A stretch of DNA of 64,000 nucleotides from Geobacter sp. UBA5735 (GCA_002419385.1 DIFZ01000046.1:1-64000), one strand, 5' to 3'. Numbered from the stretch's first letter, positions 1 to 7,228 are shown. Made by a program: numbers and translations. The notes: generated by a model from the letters alone, not told the origin.

Positions 1-322
1 GGCCATCGCCCATGCGGTAGGTGCCGGCGCTGTGCCACGCCATGCGGATCATGAGCCCGCCGTAGTGACCCCAGTCGGCCGGCCACCACTCCTGGGAATC
101 GGTCATCAGCTTGTACAGGTCCTGCTTCACGGCGTTGAGGTCGAGTTTCTTGAACTCCTCGGCGTAGTTGAAACCCTCGCCCATGGGGTTGGACTTGGAG
201 GAATGCTGGTGCAGGATATTTAGATTCAGCTGGTTGGGCCACCAGTCCCGGACCGAGGTGCCTCTGCCGGTCATGGGTATGGCTGTTTTGCCCGTTACCG
301 GGCACTTTTGTTCGTCACTCAT
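1..322 (-). CDS. katG: Catalase-peroxidase KatG, N-terminal part (runs off the window)
   Basis: Bifunctional haem catalase/peroxidase that removes hydrogen peroxide. Only the first ~107 residues are present; the gene continues beyond base 1. The translation begins MSDEQKCPVTGKT and reaches the distal haem-pocket signature RMAWHSAGTYRMGDG, with the Arg, Trp and His of the KatG active site. The ATG at 322 is preceded by AAAGGAG at good spacing. It is transcribed from a promoter at 487-514 with a PerR/Fur-type box just upstream, and a perR-like gene lies immediately upstream on the same strand. A short leader reading frame (315-437) overlaps its start codon. Identity is firm from the sequence; regulation is inferred. 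Confidence 0.95.
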   Translation of the reverse strand, partial: MSDEQKCPVTGKTAIPMTGRGTSVRDWWPNQLNLNILHQHSSKSNPMGEGFNYAEEFKKLDLNAVKQDLYKLMTDSQEWWPADWGHYGGLMIRMAWHSAGTYRMGDG

Positions 323-437
323 GCAATTGGCTCCTTTCGTTGAATGAATTGACCTTGTTTCCATTCGGACGGTGCAAAACGGGCTGCGCGTGGAGTGCGA
401 CGTGCGCGTGGGTAATCACAACAAAGATGTCTTTCAT
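315..437 (-). CDS. Possible 40-aa leader peptide overlapping the katG start
   Basis: A reading frame starting ATG at 437 (MKDIFVVITHAHV...) has a strong GGGGG ribosome site five bases upstream. It ends at a TGA that overlaps the katG start codon (ATGAGTGA), leaving an 8-base overlap. It lies wholly within the predicted katG mRNA leader and holds the katG Shine-Dalgarno inside its own coding sequence, the arrangement expected for translational coupling. The peptide has five histidines. I know of no family for it; it may be an unselected frame. Its reality rests on the ribosome site and the stop/start overlap. Confidence 0.35.
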   Translation of the reverse strand: MKDIFVVITHAHVALHAQPVLHRPNGNKVNSFNERSQLHE

Positions 438-486
438 GCGGGCCCCCTTTTTCTTTGCTGGACGCGTATCAATGATAGTTGAGTAA

Positions 487-514
487 ACTATACAAGCCGT
501 AAAAGGAAAGTCAA
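487..514 (-). promoter_or_regulatory. katG promoter, sigma-70 type
   Basis: Read on the minus strand, TTGACT (514-509) and TATAGT (492-487) are separated by 16 bases. The predicted start is about 155 bases upstream of the katG ATG. A Fur/PerR-type box sits 8 bases upstream of the -35. Confidence 0.7.
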
Positions 515-521
515 TAGTATA

Positions 522-536
522 AAATAATAATTATCA
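522..536 (-). promoter_or_regulatory. PerR/Fur-type 7-1-7 box in front of katG
   Basis: Minus strand TGATAATTATTATTT matches the 7-1-7 Fur/PerR consensus TGATAATnATTATCA at 12 of 14 defined positions. It lies just upstream of the katG -35. The neighbouring Fur-family gene is the natural binding protein (inference). Confidence 0.6.
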
Positions 537-561
537 ATAAGGCAGGTATTCCGCTCACCCT

Positions 562-1020
562 TCAGGGCTTGTCCTGGCACTCGGGGCATAGACCGAAAAA
601 ATCCAGGCGGTGAAATGAGATGGTATAGCCGGTTTTTTGTCTCATTTCTTCACTGAGTTCGTCCACGCTGGAGATCTCCGGGTCCATGATCTTTTTGCAT
701 TTCGTGCAGATGGCATGTGGATGGGGATAGGGCCTGTTGCCGTCATAGCGGTTGCTGCCGTCGGGAAATCCCAGTTCCAGCACCTCGTCGAGCTCCTTCA
801 GCAACGCAATGGTCTTGTAGACGGTGGCAAGGCTCGTGGTCGGGAACCTGGTTTTCACCTGCTGGTAGATATCTTCGACTGTCGGGTGCTCTTCGCTGTT
901 CGCCAGGATCTGCAGAATGGCCATTCTCTGGGGCGTGAGGCGGAAATGCCGGTCCCTGACCCGTGAGAGCATCTGGTTGAGACGACTTTCGTGACGGAGT
1001 GATCGCTCCTGGTTCTTCAT
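562..1020 (-). CDS. perR: Fur-family regulator, PerR-like
   Basis: 152-residue metal-dependent repressor of the Fur superfamily. An N-terminal winged helix (LTPQRMAILQIL... TTSLATVYKTIALL, about residues 28-75) is followed by a dimerisation domain. Cysteines 105/108 (CTKC) and 145/148 (CPEC) form the structural zinc site typical of PerR and many Fur proteins. His45 and the PHPH segment at residues 99-102 fit the regulatory metal site. It sits directly upstream of katG on the same strand with 239 bases between, and both genes carry 7-1-7 boxes. That context favours a peroxide sensor over an iron regulator, but the call PerR rather than Fur is inferred. A near-palindromic box just before its ATG suggests autoregulation. 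Confidence 0.8.
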   Translation of the reverse strand: MKNQERSLRHESRLNQMLSRVRDRHFRLTPQRMAILQILANSEEHPTVEDIYQQVKTRFPTTSLATVYKTIALLKELDEVLELGFPDGSNRYDGNRPYPHPHAICTKCKKIMDPEISSVDELSEEMRQKTGYTISFHRLDFFGLCPECQDKP

Positions 1021-1035
1021 GGTGGCATCCTTTGC

Positions 1036-1050
1036 AGATAACGGTTATCA
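1036..1050 (-). promoter_or_regulatory. PerR/Fur-type 7-1-7 box in front of perR
   Basis: Minus strand TGATAACCGTTATCT; its core GATAACCGTTATC is a perfect palindrome. It matches TGATAATnATTATCA at 11-12 of 14 defined positions. It ends 15 bases before the perR ATG, close to a weak promoter (TTGCGA, 17 bases, TATTTC), so binding would block perR expression. It shares the pattern TTGATAA-n3-TTAT with the katG box. Confidence 0.6.
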
Positions 1051-1223
1051 AGAAATAACTGGTTTAAATTTTACTCGCAACCAGGAGGGTGTCAAGCGGG
1101 GTAGCGCAGGAATGTCATGATGAATGTATTGCATCGTAACAAATGCATGGATAACGAACTGGTTTTCACGTAGAATCTGGGATGTCGCCTGTGTGCGGAC
1201 GGACGTGTCAGAGGAGGAATATG

Positions 1224-1691
1224 ATGCTATGTTTCAGGGAAACGGCACTGGGGAAAATCGGCATCGAAGACAGGGACGGCAGCATCGTGGCAGTATATTT
1301 CGAGAACGATCCGGTCTCTCCCGACCGGGAAGTGGGGGAAACGGCGCTGCTCCGTCAGGCTTTCAAACAACTCGAGAGCTACTTGGCAGGCAGGCTGACC
1401 GAATTTTCCCTGCCGCTCGAGCCTGAAGGTACGCCGTTCATGAAAGAAGTGTGGCGGAAACTGCAGGACGTGCCCTACGGGCAGACCGCAAGCTACAAGG
1501 ATATTGCAACAGCGGTCGGCAACCCGAAGGCTGTTCGCGCGGTGGGCCAGGCGAACAACAGGAATCCCCTGCCCATTTTCATCCCCTGTCACCGGATCAT
1601 CGGCAGCAACGGCAGGCTGGTGGGCTACGGCGGAGGACTGGCGCTGAAAGAGATGCTCTTGGAACTGGAGAAGCAGCATGGAGGCGTTTGA
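1224..1691 (+). CDS. ogt: Methylated-DNA--protein-cysteine methyltransferase
   Basis: Suicide DNA repair enzyme that moves the methyl group from O6-methylguanine to its own cysteine. The active-site motif IPCHRI is present near residue 125, with the preceding helix-turn-helix (TASYKDIATAVGNPKAVRAV) and the Asn hinge in ANNRNPLP. The C-terminal domain is complete and the N-terminal domain is short, as in Ogt/AdaB types. Two ATGs, at 1221 and 1224, follow AGGAGG; the second has the better spacing (6 bases) and was chosen. It overlaps the next gene, a 3-methyladenine glycosylase, by 14 bases, making a two-gene alkylation-damage operon. Confidence 0.93.
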   Translation: MLCFRETALGKIGIEDRDGSIVAVYFENDPVSPDREVGETALLRQAFKQLESYLAGRLTEFSLPLEPEGTPFMKEVWRKLQDVPYGQTASYKDIATAVGNPKAVRAVGQANNRNPLPIFIPCHRIIGSNGRLVGYGGGLALKEMLLELEKQHGGV

Positions 1692-2283
1692 ATACGGCCG
1701 TCGGGAGATCGATCACCTGCAGAAGAAGGACAAGAAGCTCGGGTCGGCCATTGAGCGGATCGGTCTGATCGAGCGCAGGGTGATCCCCGACCTCTTCGCT
1801 GCCCTGGTGAACAGCATAGTTGCGCAGCAGATCTCTGCCAAGGCGGCGGACACGGTCTGGAAAAGGCTGCTTGATCGTTGTGGAGAAATCACTCCCCGGG
1901 CACTTTCTTCCGTCGACACCGAGTACATTCAGCAGTGCGGACTGTCCATGCGCAAGGCAGGGTATATCAAGGGGATCGGCGAAGCCGTGGCGCAGGGAGA
2001 GCTGAATTTGTCCGAGTTGCGCGGGCTGCCGGATGATGAGGTGATCGGTCGCTTGTCGGCCCTGCCCGGTATCGGAGTCTGGTCTGCCGAGATGCTGCTG
2101 ATTTTTTCCCTGCAACGGCCGAACGTGGTCAGTTGGGGAGACCTCGGGATACAGCGCGGCATGATGAGACTCTACGGTCTCGACAAAATGGACCGGGCTG
2201 CCTTTGAAAAATACCGGAAACGCTATTCCCCCTATGGGTCTGTCGCGTCTCTCTACCTGTGGAAGATTGCGGCCGAACGCTGA
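1678..2283 (+). CDS. DNA-3-methyladenine glycosylase, AlkA-like HhH-GPD family
   Basis: 201-residue base-excision-repair glycosylase of the helix-hairpin-helix GPD superfamily, expected to remove alkylated purines. The hairpin LPGIGVWSAEMLL (about residues 126-138) is followed by WGDLGIQRG, whose Asp occupies the position of the catalytic Asp of AlkA. It lacks the N-terminal TBP-like domain of E. coli AlkA, so it is a short-form enzyme. Translation is probably coupled to ogt because the start lies inside the ogt C-terminus. No iron-sulfur cysteine cluster is present, which argues against EndoIII/MutY. Confidence 0.88.
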   Translation: MEAFEYGRREIDHLQKKDKKLGSAIERIGLIERRVIPDLFAALVNSIVAQQISAKAADTVWKRLLDRCGEITPRALSSVDTEYIQQCGLSMRKAGYIKGIGEAVAQGELNLSELRGLPDDEVIGRLSALPGIGVWSAEMLLIFSLQRPNVVSWGDLGIQRGMMRLYGLDKMDRAAFEKYRKRYSPYGSVASLYLWKIAAER

Positions 2284-2328
2284 TCGGCAAAGACCCCGGC
2301 GGTGTCATGCGCTGCCTGTTCGACCTTT

Positions 2329-2913
2329 TCAAAACCCCCTGACAGTCTGCATGTCGTAGCTGCTTCCCCAATCTTCTTCCACCATGCGCCGCAGTGCGGC
2401 AACCTGCCCATCGTTCACCAGGCACGGGTCAACCGTCGTGCGGAACCGGTGCCTGACACCGCTTGCCCGAATGAGCGCAGCGCTGCGCCCGGCAGCTTCA
2501 CCGCTGCCGGGGATTCCGGTAATCCGCTGATAGTCGGGGAAGGGGGACTTGATGTCCATGCCGACCCAGTCCAGGCGGGGAAGCAGTTCAGGCAGTCTTT
2601 CCGGGTATGCCCCGCCGGTGTGGAGTCCCGTAAGGAATCCCATGCTCTTCACCATGCCGACCGCCTGGAGCAGCCCTGGCTGCATGGTCGGCTCGCCTCC
2701 GCTGAAGACCACGGCTTCCAGGAGTCCGCGTCGCCGGTCGAGAAACGAAACGGTTTCTTCCCAGGAGATCGTAGCCGGAGCTTTCGCATCCAGCAAATGC
2801 CGGTTGTGGCAGTAGCCGCATTGCCAGGGGCACCCCTGGCAAAAGACCACTGCTGCCAGGCGGTCAGGGTAATCGATGGTGGTGAAGGGGGTCAAGCCGC
2901 CGATTTTCAGCAT
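2329..2913 (-). CDS. nrdG: Anaerobic ribonucleoside-triphosphate reductase activating protein
   Basis: Radical-SAM activase that installs the glycyl radical in class III ribonucleotide reductase. Residues 25-36 read CQGCPWQCGYCH, holding the CxxxCxxC motif that binds the 4Fe-4S cluster, and FSGGEPTMQ is the SAM-binding GGE motif. 194 residues, typical of the NrdG2 type. The ATG lies inside the last codons of the preceding small glycyl-radical gene (ATGCTGA, 7-base overlap), so the two are translationally coupled. Part of the nrdD-small subunit-nrdG operon under a NrdR box. Confidence 0.93.
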   Translation of the reverse strand: MLKIGGLTPFTTIDYPDRLAAVVFCQGCPWQCGYCHNRHLLDAKAPATISWEETVSFLDRRRGLLEAVVFSGGEPTMQPGLLQAVGMVKSMGFLTGLHTGGAYPERLPELLPRLDWVGMDIKSPFPDYQRITGIPGSGEAAGRSAALIRASGVRHRFRTTVDPCLVNDGQVAALRRMVEEDWGSSYDMQTVRGF

Positions 2914-3092
2914 GGCTTCTCAGCCAAAGGCACTTCGCGGAAAAAGCGCCGCTGGCGGTGCTCTGCCTTCTTGCCGATGTTGAACGACTCCACCGGTCGG
3001 TGATAGCCCATCACCCGGGTCCAGACCTCGCAGGGCTGACGTTCGCTGTCGTCGAGGCTGATTGTCGCTTGATTTCTTTTGCCATCGTCCAT
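2907..3092 (-). CDS. nrdD: Separate glycyl-radical domain of class III ribonucleotide reductase
   Basis: 61-residue protein whose central stretch CEVWTRVMGYHRPV followed by FNIGKKAEH corresponds to the extreme C-terminus of NrdD, where the glycine of the RVxGY motif carries the catalytic radical. The large upstream protein (3204-5231) ends after its zinc-binding cysteines and lacks this segment. Thus the enzyme is assembled from two polypeptides. The ATG at 3092 has its own ribosome site (GAGAGGAG, 7 bases), and 111 bases with a long hairpin separate it from the large gene, so this is a genuine gene and not a frameshift. Small proteins of this type occur next to nrdD in other anaerobes from memory; the assembly is inferred. 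Confidence 0.82.
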   Translation of the reverse strand: MDDGKRNQATISLDDSERQPCEVWTRVMGYHRPVESFNIGKKAEHRQRRFFREVPLAEKPC

Positions 3093-3118
3093 TATACGAC
3101 TCCTCTCTTTTAACTGGA

Positions 3119-3149
3119 GACCTGCCAGGTTTTTGAAACCTGGCAGGTC
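3119..3149. repeat. Perfect 14-bp inverted repeat between nrdD and its radical subunit
   Basis: GACCTGCCAGGTTT, a 3-base loop, then its exact complement. On the minus-strand mRNA it makes a very stable hairpin between the two halves of NrdD. There is no T-run beyond it, so it is more likely a processing or mRNA-stability element or a dispersed palindrome than a terminator. A degenerate relative sits just after the YeeE pair near 15523-15545. Confidence 0.75.
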
Positions 3150-3203
3150 TGGTTGCCATAAACGTTGCCGCTTTCAACCGAAAACCTTGAAGGTCCGGTT
3201 TTT

Positions 3204-5231
3204 TTACCGCGCCACTTTCCTCATCCTCAGCTCTTCATCGCACAATGGACAAAATGGGTGTTCTCCCGGCAGGTAGCCGTGTTTCGGGCAGATGGAGAAC
3301 GTCGGCGTAATGGTCAGGTACGGGATGCGGTAATTCTCCAGGACGCGGCGCACCAGATTGCGGCAGGCCTTCGGGCTGGAGACCGGCTCGCCGAGATAGA
3401 GGTGGAACACTGTACCTCCGGTGTATTTGCGCTGCAATGCTTCCTGCAAGTGGAGCGCCTCGAACGGGTCGTCCGTAAAGCCGACCGGCAGCTGGGAGGA
3501 GTTGGAGTAGTAGGGCGCTTCCGAGGTGCCGGCCTGGAGTATGTCGGGAAACCGTTTGCGGTCCTCCCGGGCAAAGCGGTATGTCGTTCCCTCGGCCGGG
3601 GTCGCTTCCAGGTTGTACATGTTTCCGGTCTCCTCCTGGAACAGCAGCAGCCGCTCCCGGATGTGGTCCAGGCAACGGGAGGCCATCTCCTGGCCTTCAG
3701 GGTCGGAGATGTCATGGGCATCACCATGGAAATTGCGGATCATCTCGTTGAGGCCGTTGACCCCGACCGTGGAGAAATGGTTGCGCAGGGTGCCCAGGTA
3801 GCGCTTCGTATAGGGGAACAGGCCGCCGTCCATGTGCCGCTGGATTTCCTTGCGCTTGATCTCCAGGCTGGTCCTGGCCAGTTCCAGCAGCTGGTCGAGG
3901 CGGCCGAACAGGGCGGCTTCATCCCCTTGGTGGAGATAGCCGAGGCGGGCGCAGTTGACCGTCACCACGCCGATGGAGCCGGTCTGCTCAGCCGAGCCGA
4001 ACAGGCCGTTGCCCCGCTTCAGGAGCTCCCGCAGGTCCAGCTGAAGGCGGCAGCACATGGAGCGGACCATGTTGGGGGAAAGCTCGGAGTTGAGAAAATT
4101 CTGGAAGTAGGGGAGCCCGTAACGGGCTGTCATTGCGAACAGAAGTTCCGCGTTGCCGCTCTCCCAGGGGAAGTCGGCAGTTATGTTATAGGTGGGGATG
4201 GGGAAGGTGAAGACCCGTCCCTTGTCGTCGCCCGCTGTCATGACTTCGATGTAGGCCCGGTTGATCAGGTCCATCTCTGCCTGGAGGCTGCCGTAGGTGA
4301 AGGGCATTTCCTCCCCGCCGATCACCGGCGTCTGATCCCGCAGATCCTCGGGGCAGACCCAGTCGAAGGTCAGGTTGGTGAACGGCGTCTGCGTACCCCA
4401 GCGGGACGGAACGTTCAGGTTGAACACCAGTTCCTGGATGTGCTGGCGCACCTCTTCATAGGAGAGGCGATCCATTCTGACGAACGGCGCCATGTAGGTG
4501 TCGAAGGAGCTGAATGCCTGGGCACCGGCCCACTCGTTCTGCAAAGTGCCCAGAAAGTTGACGATCTGTCCCACGGCGCTGGACATGTGGCGGGGCGGTC
4601 CGGCCTCCACCTTGCCCGGCACCCCGTTGAACCCCTCTGCCAGCAGGGTGCGCAGGGACCAGCCGGCGCAGTAGCCGGACAGCATGTCCAGGTCGTGGAT
4701 GTGGATGCTGCCGTCGCGGTGCGCTTCCCCTACTTCGGGCGGGTAGACGTGGTTGAGCCAGTAGTTGGCGATGACCTTGCCGGAGACGTTGAGGATCAAC
4801 CCGCCCAGTGAATAGCCCTGGTTGGCGTTGGCGTTGACCCTCCAGTCGGACTGCTCCAGGTACTCGTTGACCGACGAGGCCACGTCCACCAGGGTCTTCC
4901 GATCCCGGCGCAGCTTCTGGCGCTGCTCGCGGTAGACGATGTAGGCGCGGGCGGTCTTCAGGTGGTTGGCGGAGATCAGCACCTGTTCGACCACGTCCTG
5001 GATCTGCTCGATCTGCGGCGCTGTCGGGCCGAACTTGTGGCGCAGCACCTTCAGCACCTGGGTGGTCAACAGGCCTGCCTCGTCGCCGTCGAACTCGCCG
5101 GTGGCTTCTCCGGCCCGCCTGATCGCGGAACGGATTTTCTCCGCCTCGAACGGTACGGTGGCGCCGTCGCGCTTGACCACGCTCTGTAAGGGAACTATCC
5201 GGGCCTCCTCCGTGTGTGCAGCATTATTCAT
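3204..5231 (-). CDS. nrdD: Anaerobic (class III) ribonucleoside-triphosphate reductase, large part
   Basis: Reduces ribonucleotides to deoxyribonucleotides without oxygen. 675 residues from the ATG at 5231, chosen because GGGAGG lies 10 bases upstream; an in-frame ATG at 5294 lacks that support. An ATP-cone allosteric domain is first (VVKRDGATVPFEAEKI, residues ~15-100), then the ten-stranded barrel with the finger-loop region, and finally a zinc site (CPKHGYLPGEHPFCPLCDEE) where the protein stops. The glycyl-radical RVxGY motif is missing here and supplied by the small gene at 2907-3092. A perfect NrdR box lies 101 bases upstream. Operon order: nrdD, radical subunit, nrdG. Confidence 0.93.
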   Translation of the reverse strand: MNNAAHTEEARIVPLQSVVKRDGATVPFEAEKIRSAIRRAGEATGEFDGDEAGLLTTQVLKVLRHKFGPTAPQIEQIQDVVEQVLISANHLKTARAYIVYREQRQKLRRDRKTLVDVASSVNEYLEQSDWRVNANANQGYSLGGLILNVSGKVIANYWLNHVYPPEVGEAHRDGSIHIHDLDMLSGYCAGWSLRTLLAEGFNGVPGKVEAGPPRHMSSAVGQIVNFLGTLQNEWAGAQAFSSFDTYMAPFVRMDRLSYEEVRQHIQELVFNLNVPSRWGTQTPFTNLTFDWVCPEDLRDQTPVIGGEEMPFTYGSLQAEMDLINRAYIEVMTAGDDKGRVFTFPIPTYNITADFPWESGNAELLFAMTARYGLPYFQNFLNSELSPNMVRSMCCRLQLDLRELLKRGNGLFGSAEQTGSIGVVTVNCARLGYLHQGDEAALFGRLDQLLELARTSLEIKRKEIQRHMDGGLFPYTKRYLGTLRNHFSTVGVNGLNEMIRNFHGDAHDISDPEGQEMASRCLDHIRERLLLFQEETGNMYNLEATPAEGTTYRFAREDRKRFPDILQAGTSEAPYYSNSSQLPVGFTDDPFEALHLQEALQRKYTGGTVFHLYLGEPVSSPKACRNLVRRVLENYRIPYLTITPTFSICPKHGYLPGEHPFCPLCDEELRMRKVAR

Positions 5232-5331
5232 GGTCGTGGTGCCTCCCCTCGAATCCTCACTTCCACCCGTCTGGTTTTCTGATATGTCTACCACCGCAGG
5301 TTGGTGATGTCAATACGATTCGTGCAAAATA

Positions 5332-5379
5332 ACACAATATATTGTGTATTCGTGAACAGGTAATCGCTATATGTATGTA
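5332..5379. promoter_or_regulatory. NrdR box pair upstream of nrdD
   Basis: ACACAATATATTGTGT at 5332-5347 is a perfect palindrome and an exact fit to the NrdR consensus acaCwATATaTwGtgt. A degenerate second box with core CTATATGTA falls at 5364-5379, 32 bases along, which is the usual spacing of paired NrdR sites. NrdR represses ribonucleotide reductase genes; no nrdR gene is in this window. The rest of the nrdD-mauE gap (5232-5612) holds only the promoter listed next. Confidence 0.85.
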
Positions 5380-5528
5380 TTTGTGGCAAGATTTTTCTCG
5401 TGCTTCGATGCCATCGGATACCTTGATAATGTTGGATTATCCTTATCCGGCAGGATACGATCCCAGCGCTTTTGATTCAGTTATTTGTAAATACGATAGT
5501 ATATACATTGTCTAACGATATTATCAAT

Positions 5529-5556
5529 TTGACATTGCGTTTCATTAAGGTAACAT
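5529..5556 (+). promoter_or_regulatory. Promoter of the MauE-like/rhodanese pair
   Basis: TTGACA (5529-5534), 16 bases, TAACAT (5551-5556); the likely ATG follows at 5613. Good -35, moderate -10. Confidence 0.5.
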
Positions 5557-5612
5557 CGGTGACCGTCAAGAGTCGCTCATCGGATCATCTCATTAATTGC
5601 GGAAATACCTGC

Positions 5613-6092
5613 ATGTCCCTTCGGCAACAAATAAATCACTGGTCGTACCGGCTGCTCAGGTTCTGTATTGCAGGTGTCTTCATGTATTCCGGCGTAATCA
5701 AACTGCTCGACGTCAAGGGGTTTGCCAACATGGTTTCGCGATACGGCCTGGTTCCGGACCCTTTGCTGGCGCCGGTGGCAATCGGGTTGCCGGTGATCGA
5801 GGTGCTGGCCGGCGTCGGACTTCTCTTCGAGATTCCAGGAACGCTCACCGCCATATCCGGTATGCTCGTCATGTTCATCGGCATCCTCTGGTATGGCGTG
5901 CTGAAGGACCTGGACATCGACTGCGGCTGCTTTTCGACGGAGGAGCTCAAGGGGCAGGACAGCCTGCGTCAGGCACTGTACCGGGATTTCGTCATGGTAG
6001 CGGTCTGCTGCTATCTGTACGTGTATCGTTTTCTGCGTATCAAGCGCGGTCAGGACCTTGTAGCTCGGGTCAGGATCAAAAAAATCATCTAG
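5613..6092 (+). CDS. MauE/DoxX-family redox-associated membrane protein
   Basis: 159-residue membrane protein with four hydrophobic segments (about residues 15-33, 52-72, 76-98 and 124-144). The motif DIDCGCF in the loop after the third segment is characteristic of the MauE-like branch of DoxX, which is linked to periplasmic disulfide or sulfur chemistry. The ATG at 5613 was chosen because upstream residues are low-complexity and the first membrane segment follows directly; the ribosome site is weak. The next gene, a secreted rhodanese, begins 12 bases later, so the two probably act together in the envelope on reduced sulfur or thiol groups (inference). No MauD/thioredoxin partner is adjacent. 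Confidence 0.75.
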   Translation: MSLRQQINHWSYRLLRFCIAGVFMYSGVIKLLDVKGFANMVSRYGLVPDPLLAPVAIGLPVIEVLAGVGLLFEIPGTLTAISGMLVMFIGILWYGVLKDLDIDCGCFSTEELKGQDSLRQALYRDFVMVAVCCYLYVYRFLRIKRGQDLVARVRIKKII

Positions 6093-6104
6093 GAGGAGTT
6101 TTTT

Positions 6105-6617
6105 ATGGATGCAATGAAGAAGAGAGCAGTAGTTGCGGCGGTTGCTCTTGCGGCCTTCTGCACGATGGCTGCCAACGTCTATGCATGGGGTGTTAAGGAG
6201 CTGGAAACCGAAAAGAGCGCTGTAACGTTCAGCAGGGAAGTGGAGCGGGGCGGGTATGGAGTGGTCTCGACCGAAGAGCTGAAACAGTGGATGGTCGAAA
6301 AGAGACCCATGCTCATCGTCGATACCATGCCCTACGAAGCCAGTTACAAAAAAAACCATATCCCGGGCGCAAAGCCGATGGAATTTCCCATTCCCGAGAT
6401 GAAGTCTCTGGACGACAAGACGAAGGCCGAACTGGTCAGGCTCCTGGGACCGGACAAGAACCGCCTCATCGTCTTCTACTGCGGATTCACCAAGTGCACC
6501 AGGAGCCACAACGGGGCCATGTGGGCCGAAAAGCTCGGGTACAAGAATGTTTACCGGCATCCCGGTGGCATCAAGGCCTGGATGGAAGCCGACTATCCGG
6601 TGGGGAACGTCAAATAA
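6105..6617 (+). CDS. Secreted rhodanese-domain protein
   Basis: 170 residues: a Sec signal peptide (MKKRAVVAAVALAAF..., probable cleavage after VYA near residue 27), then one rhodanese fold. The active-site loop reads YCGFTKCTRS, giving the persulfide-carrying Cys and a second Cys four residues on. VDTMPYEASYKKNHIPGA is the typical first-half rhodanese motif. A sulfurtransferase acting in the periplasm is expected; the substrate is unknown. AGGAGGAG lies six bases upstream of the ATG. Co-transcribed with the MauE-like gene and ended by a strong terminator. Confidence 0.85.
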   Translation: MDAMKKRAVVAAVALAAFCTMAANVYAWGVKELETEKSAVTFSREVERGGYGVVSTEELKQWMVEKRPMLIVDTMPYEASYKKNHIPGAKPMEFPIPEMKSLDDKTKAELVRLLGPDKNRLIVFYCGFTKCTRSHNGAMWAEKLGYKNVYRHPGGIKAWMEADYPVGNVK

Positions 6618-6644
6618 TTCTGTTGAAGCTTGATGCGGCATAAG

Positions 6645-6686
6645 AAAAAGGGCAGGCGCCAGTATGACGGAGCCTGCCCTTTTTTT
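6645..6686. terminator. Bidirectional rho-independent terminator
   Basis: A-tract, GGGCAGGC, loop, GCCTGCCC and a T7 run. It separates the convergent rhodanese and trmO genes and can serve both strands. Confidence 0.85.
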
Positions 6687-6710
6687 CATGCAACTGCTTT
6701 TCCTGGTACG

Positions 6711-7178
6711 TCACTCCCTGCCTGAAGGTTTCCTCCTGCTGTCTTTGCCGGCAAACCAGCCTTCCGAAGCTTCCGGGTGGCAGTCGAAGCGGGGGACATA
6801 GGGCTTGATGTCCAGGAGCGGGGTGCCGTCCAGGACGTCGATGCCCGTTACCCGAAGCCTGTTGCCGTTGCGTTCCACAAGCCTCACTACCGTGATGCCG
6901 ATGCCGTTGGGTCGGCAGGGGTGGCGCGTGGCGAAAATGCCGTGGGGCGTGTCGTCGAGGAAAGGGTGGCGGATCAAGGCGCCGGGTTCCGCCCGGTCGA
7001 AATGATAGAAAAGATAGATGTGGCTGAAGAGCTCGATATCCTTCAGCCCTTCAGCGAACTCGGGGAATATTTCGACAATACCCTTGGCATCAGGATCGAA
7101 AGCCCCCTGGATCGGGGCTTCATCCTTGGTCTTGTGGTCCGTATGCAGTATGCCTATTGCAGAGATATTGATTTCCAT
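6711..7178 (-). CDS. trmO: TrmO-family tRNA m6t6A methyltransferase (YaeB/VirR type)
   Basis: 155 residues of the TsaA/YaeB fold: the N-terminal strand IGILHT, then FSHIYLFYHFDRA, RHPCRPNGIGITVVRLV and DVLDGTPLLDIKPYVPRFD are the family signatures. TrmO methylates N6 of threonylcarbamoyladenosine at position 37 of tRNA using SAM. It lacks the extra C-terminal domain of E. coli TrmO. In archaea and delta-proteobacteria such short proteins are often found among metal-cofactor genes, so a related methyl-transfer role is possible. It faces the rhodanese gene across a shared terminator. Confidence 0.8.
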   Translation of the reverse strand: MEINISAIGILHTDHKTKDEAPIQGAFDPDAKGIVEIFPEFAEGLKDIELFSHIYLFYHFDRAEPGALIRHPFLDDTPHGIFATRHPCRPNGIGITVVRLVERNGNRLRVTGIDVLDGTPLLDIKPYVPRFDCHPEASEGWFAGKDSRRKPSGRE

Positions 7179-7228
7179 TGTGACGTGTCCCTCATGTGCC
7201 GGTAAGAAATTGATGCATTCTCAAGTAG

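Noticed and set aside
3093..3203. Frameshift explanation for the split nrdD
   Set aside because: The small gene has its own ribosome site, a 111-base gap with a hairpin separates it, and no in-frame residue of a fused linker is seen.
3165..4811. Long open frame (548 codons) on the plus strand
   Set aside because: Lies antisense inside nrdD, whose protein is well conserved; high-GC codon bias keeps the opposite strand open.
5577..6689. 370-codon minus-strand frame
   Set aside because: Covers the MauE-like and rhodanese genes in antisense and runs through the shared terminator.
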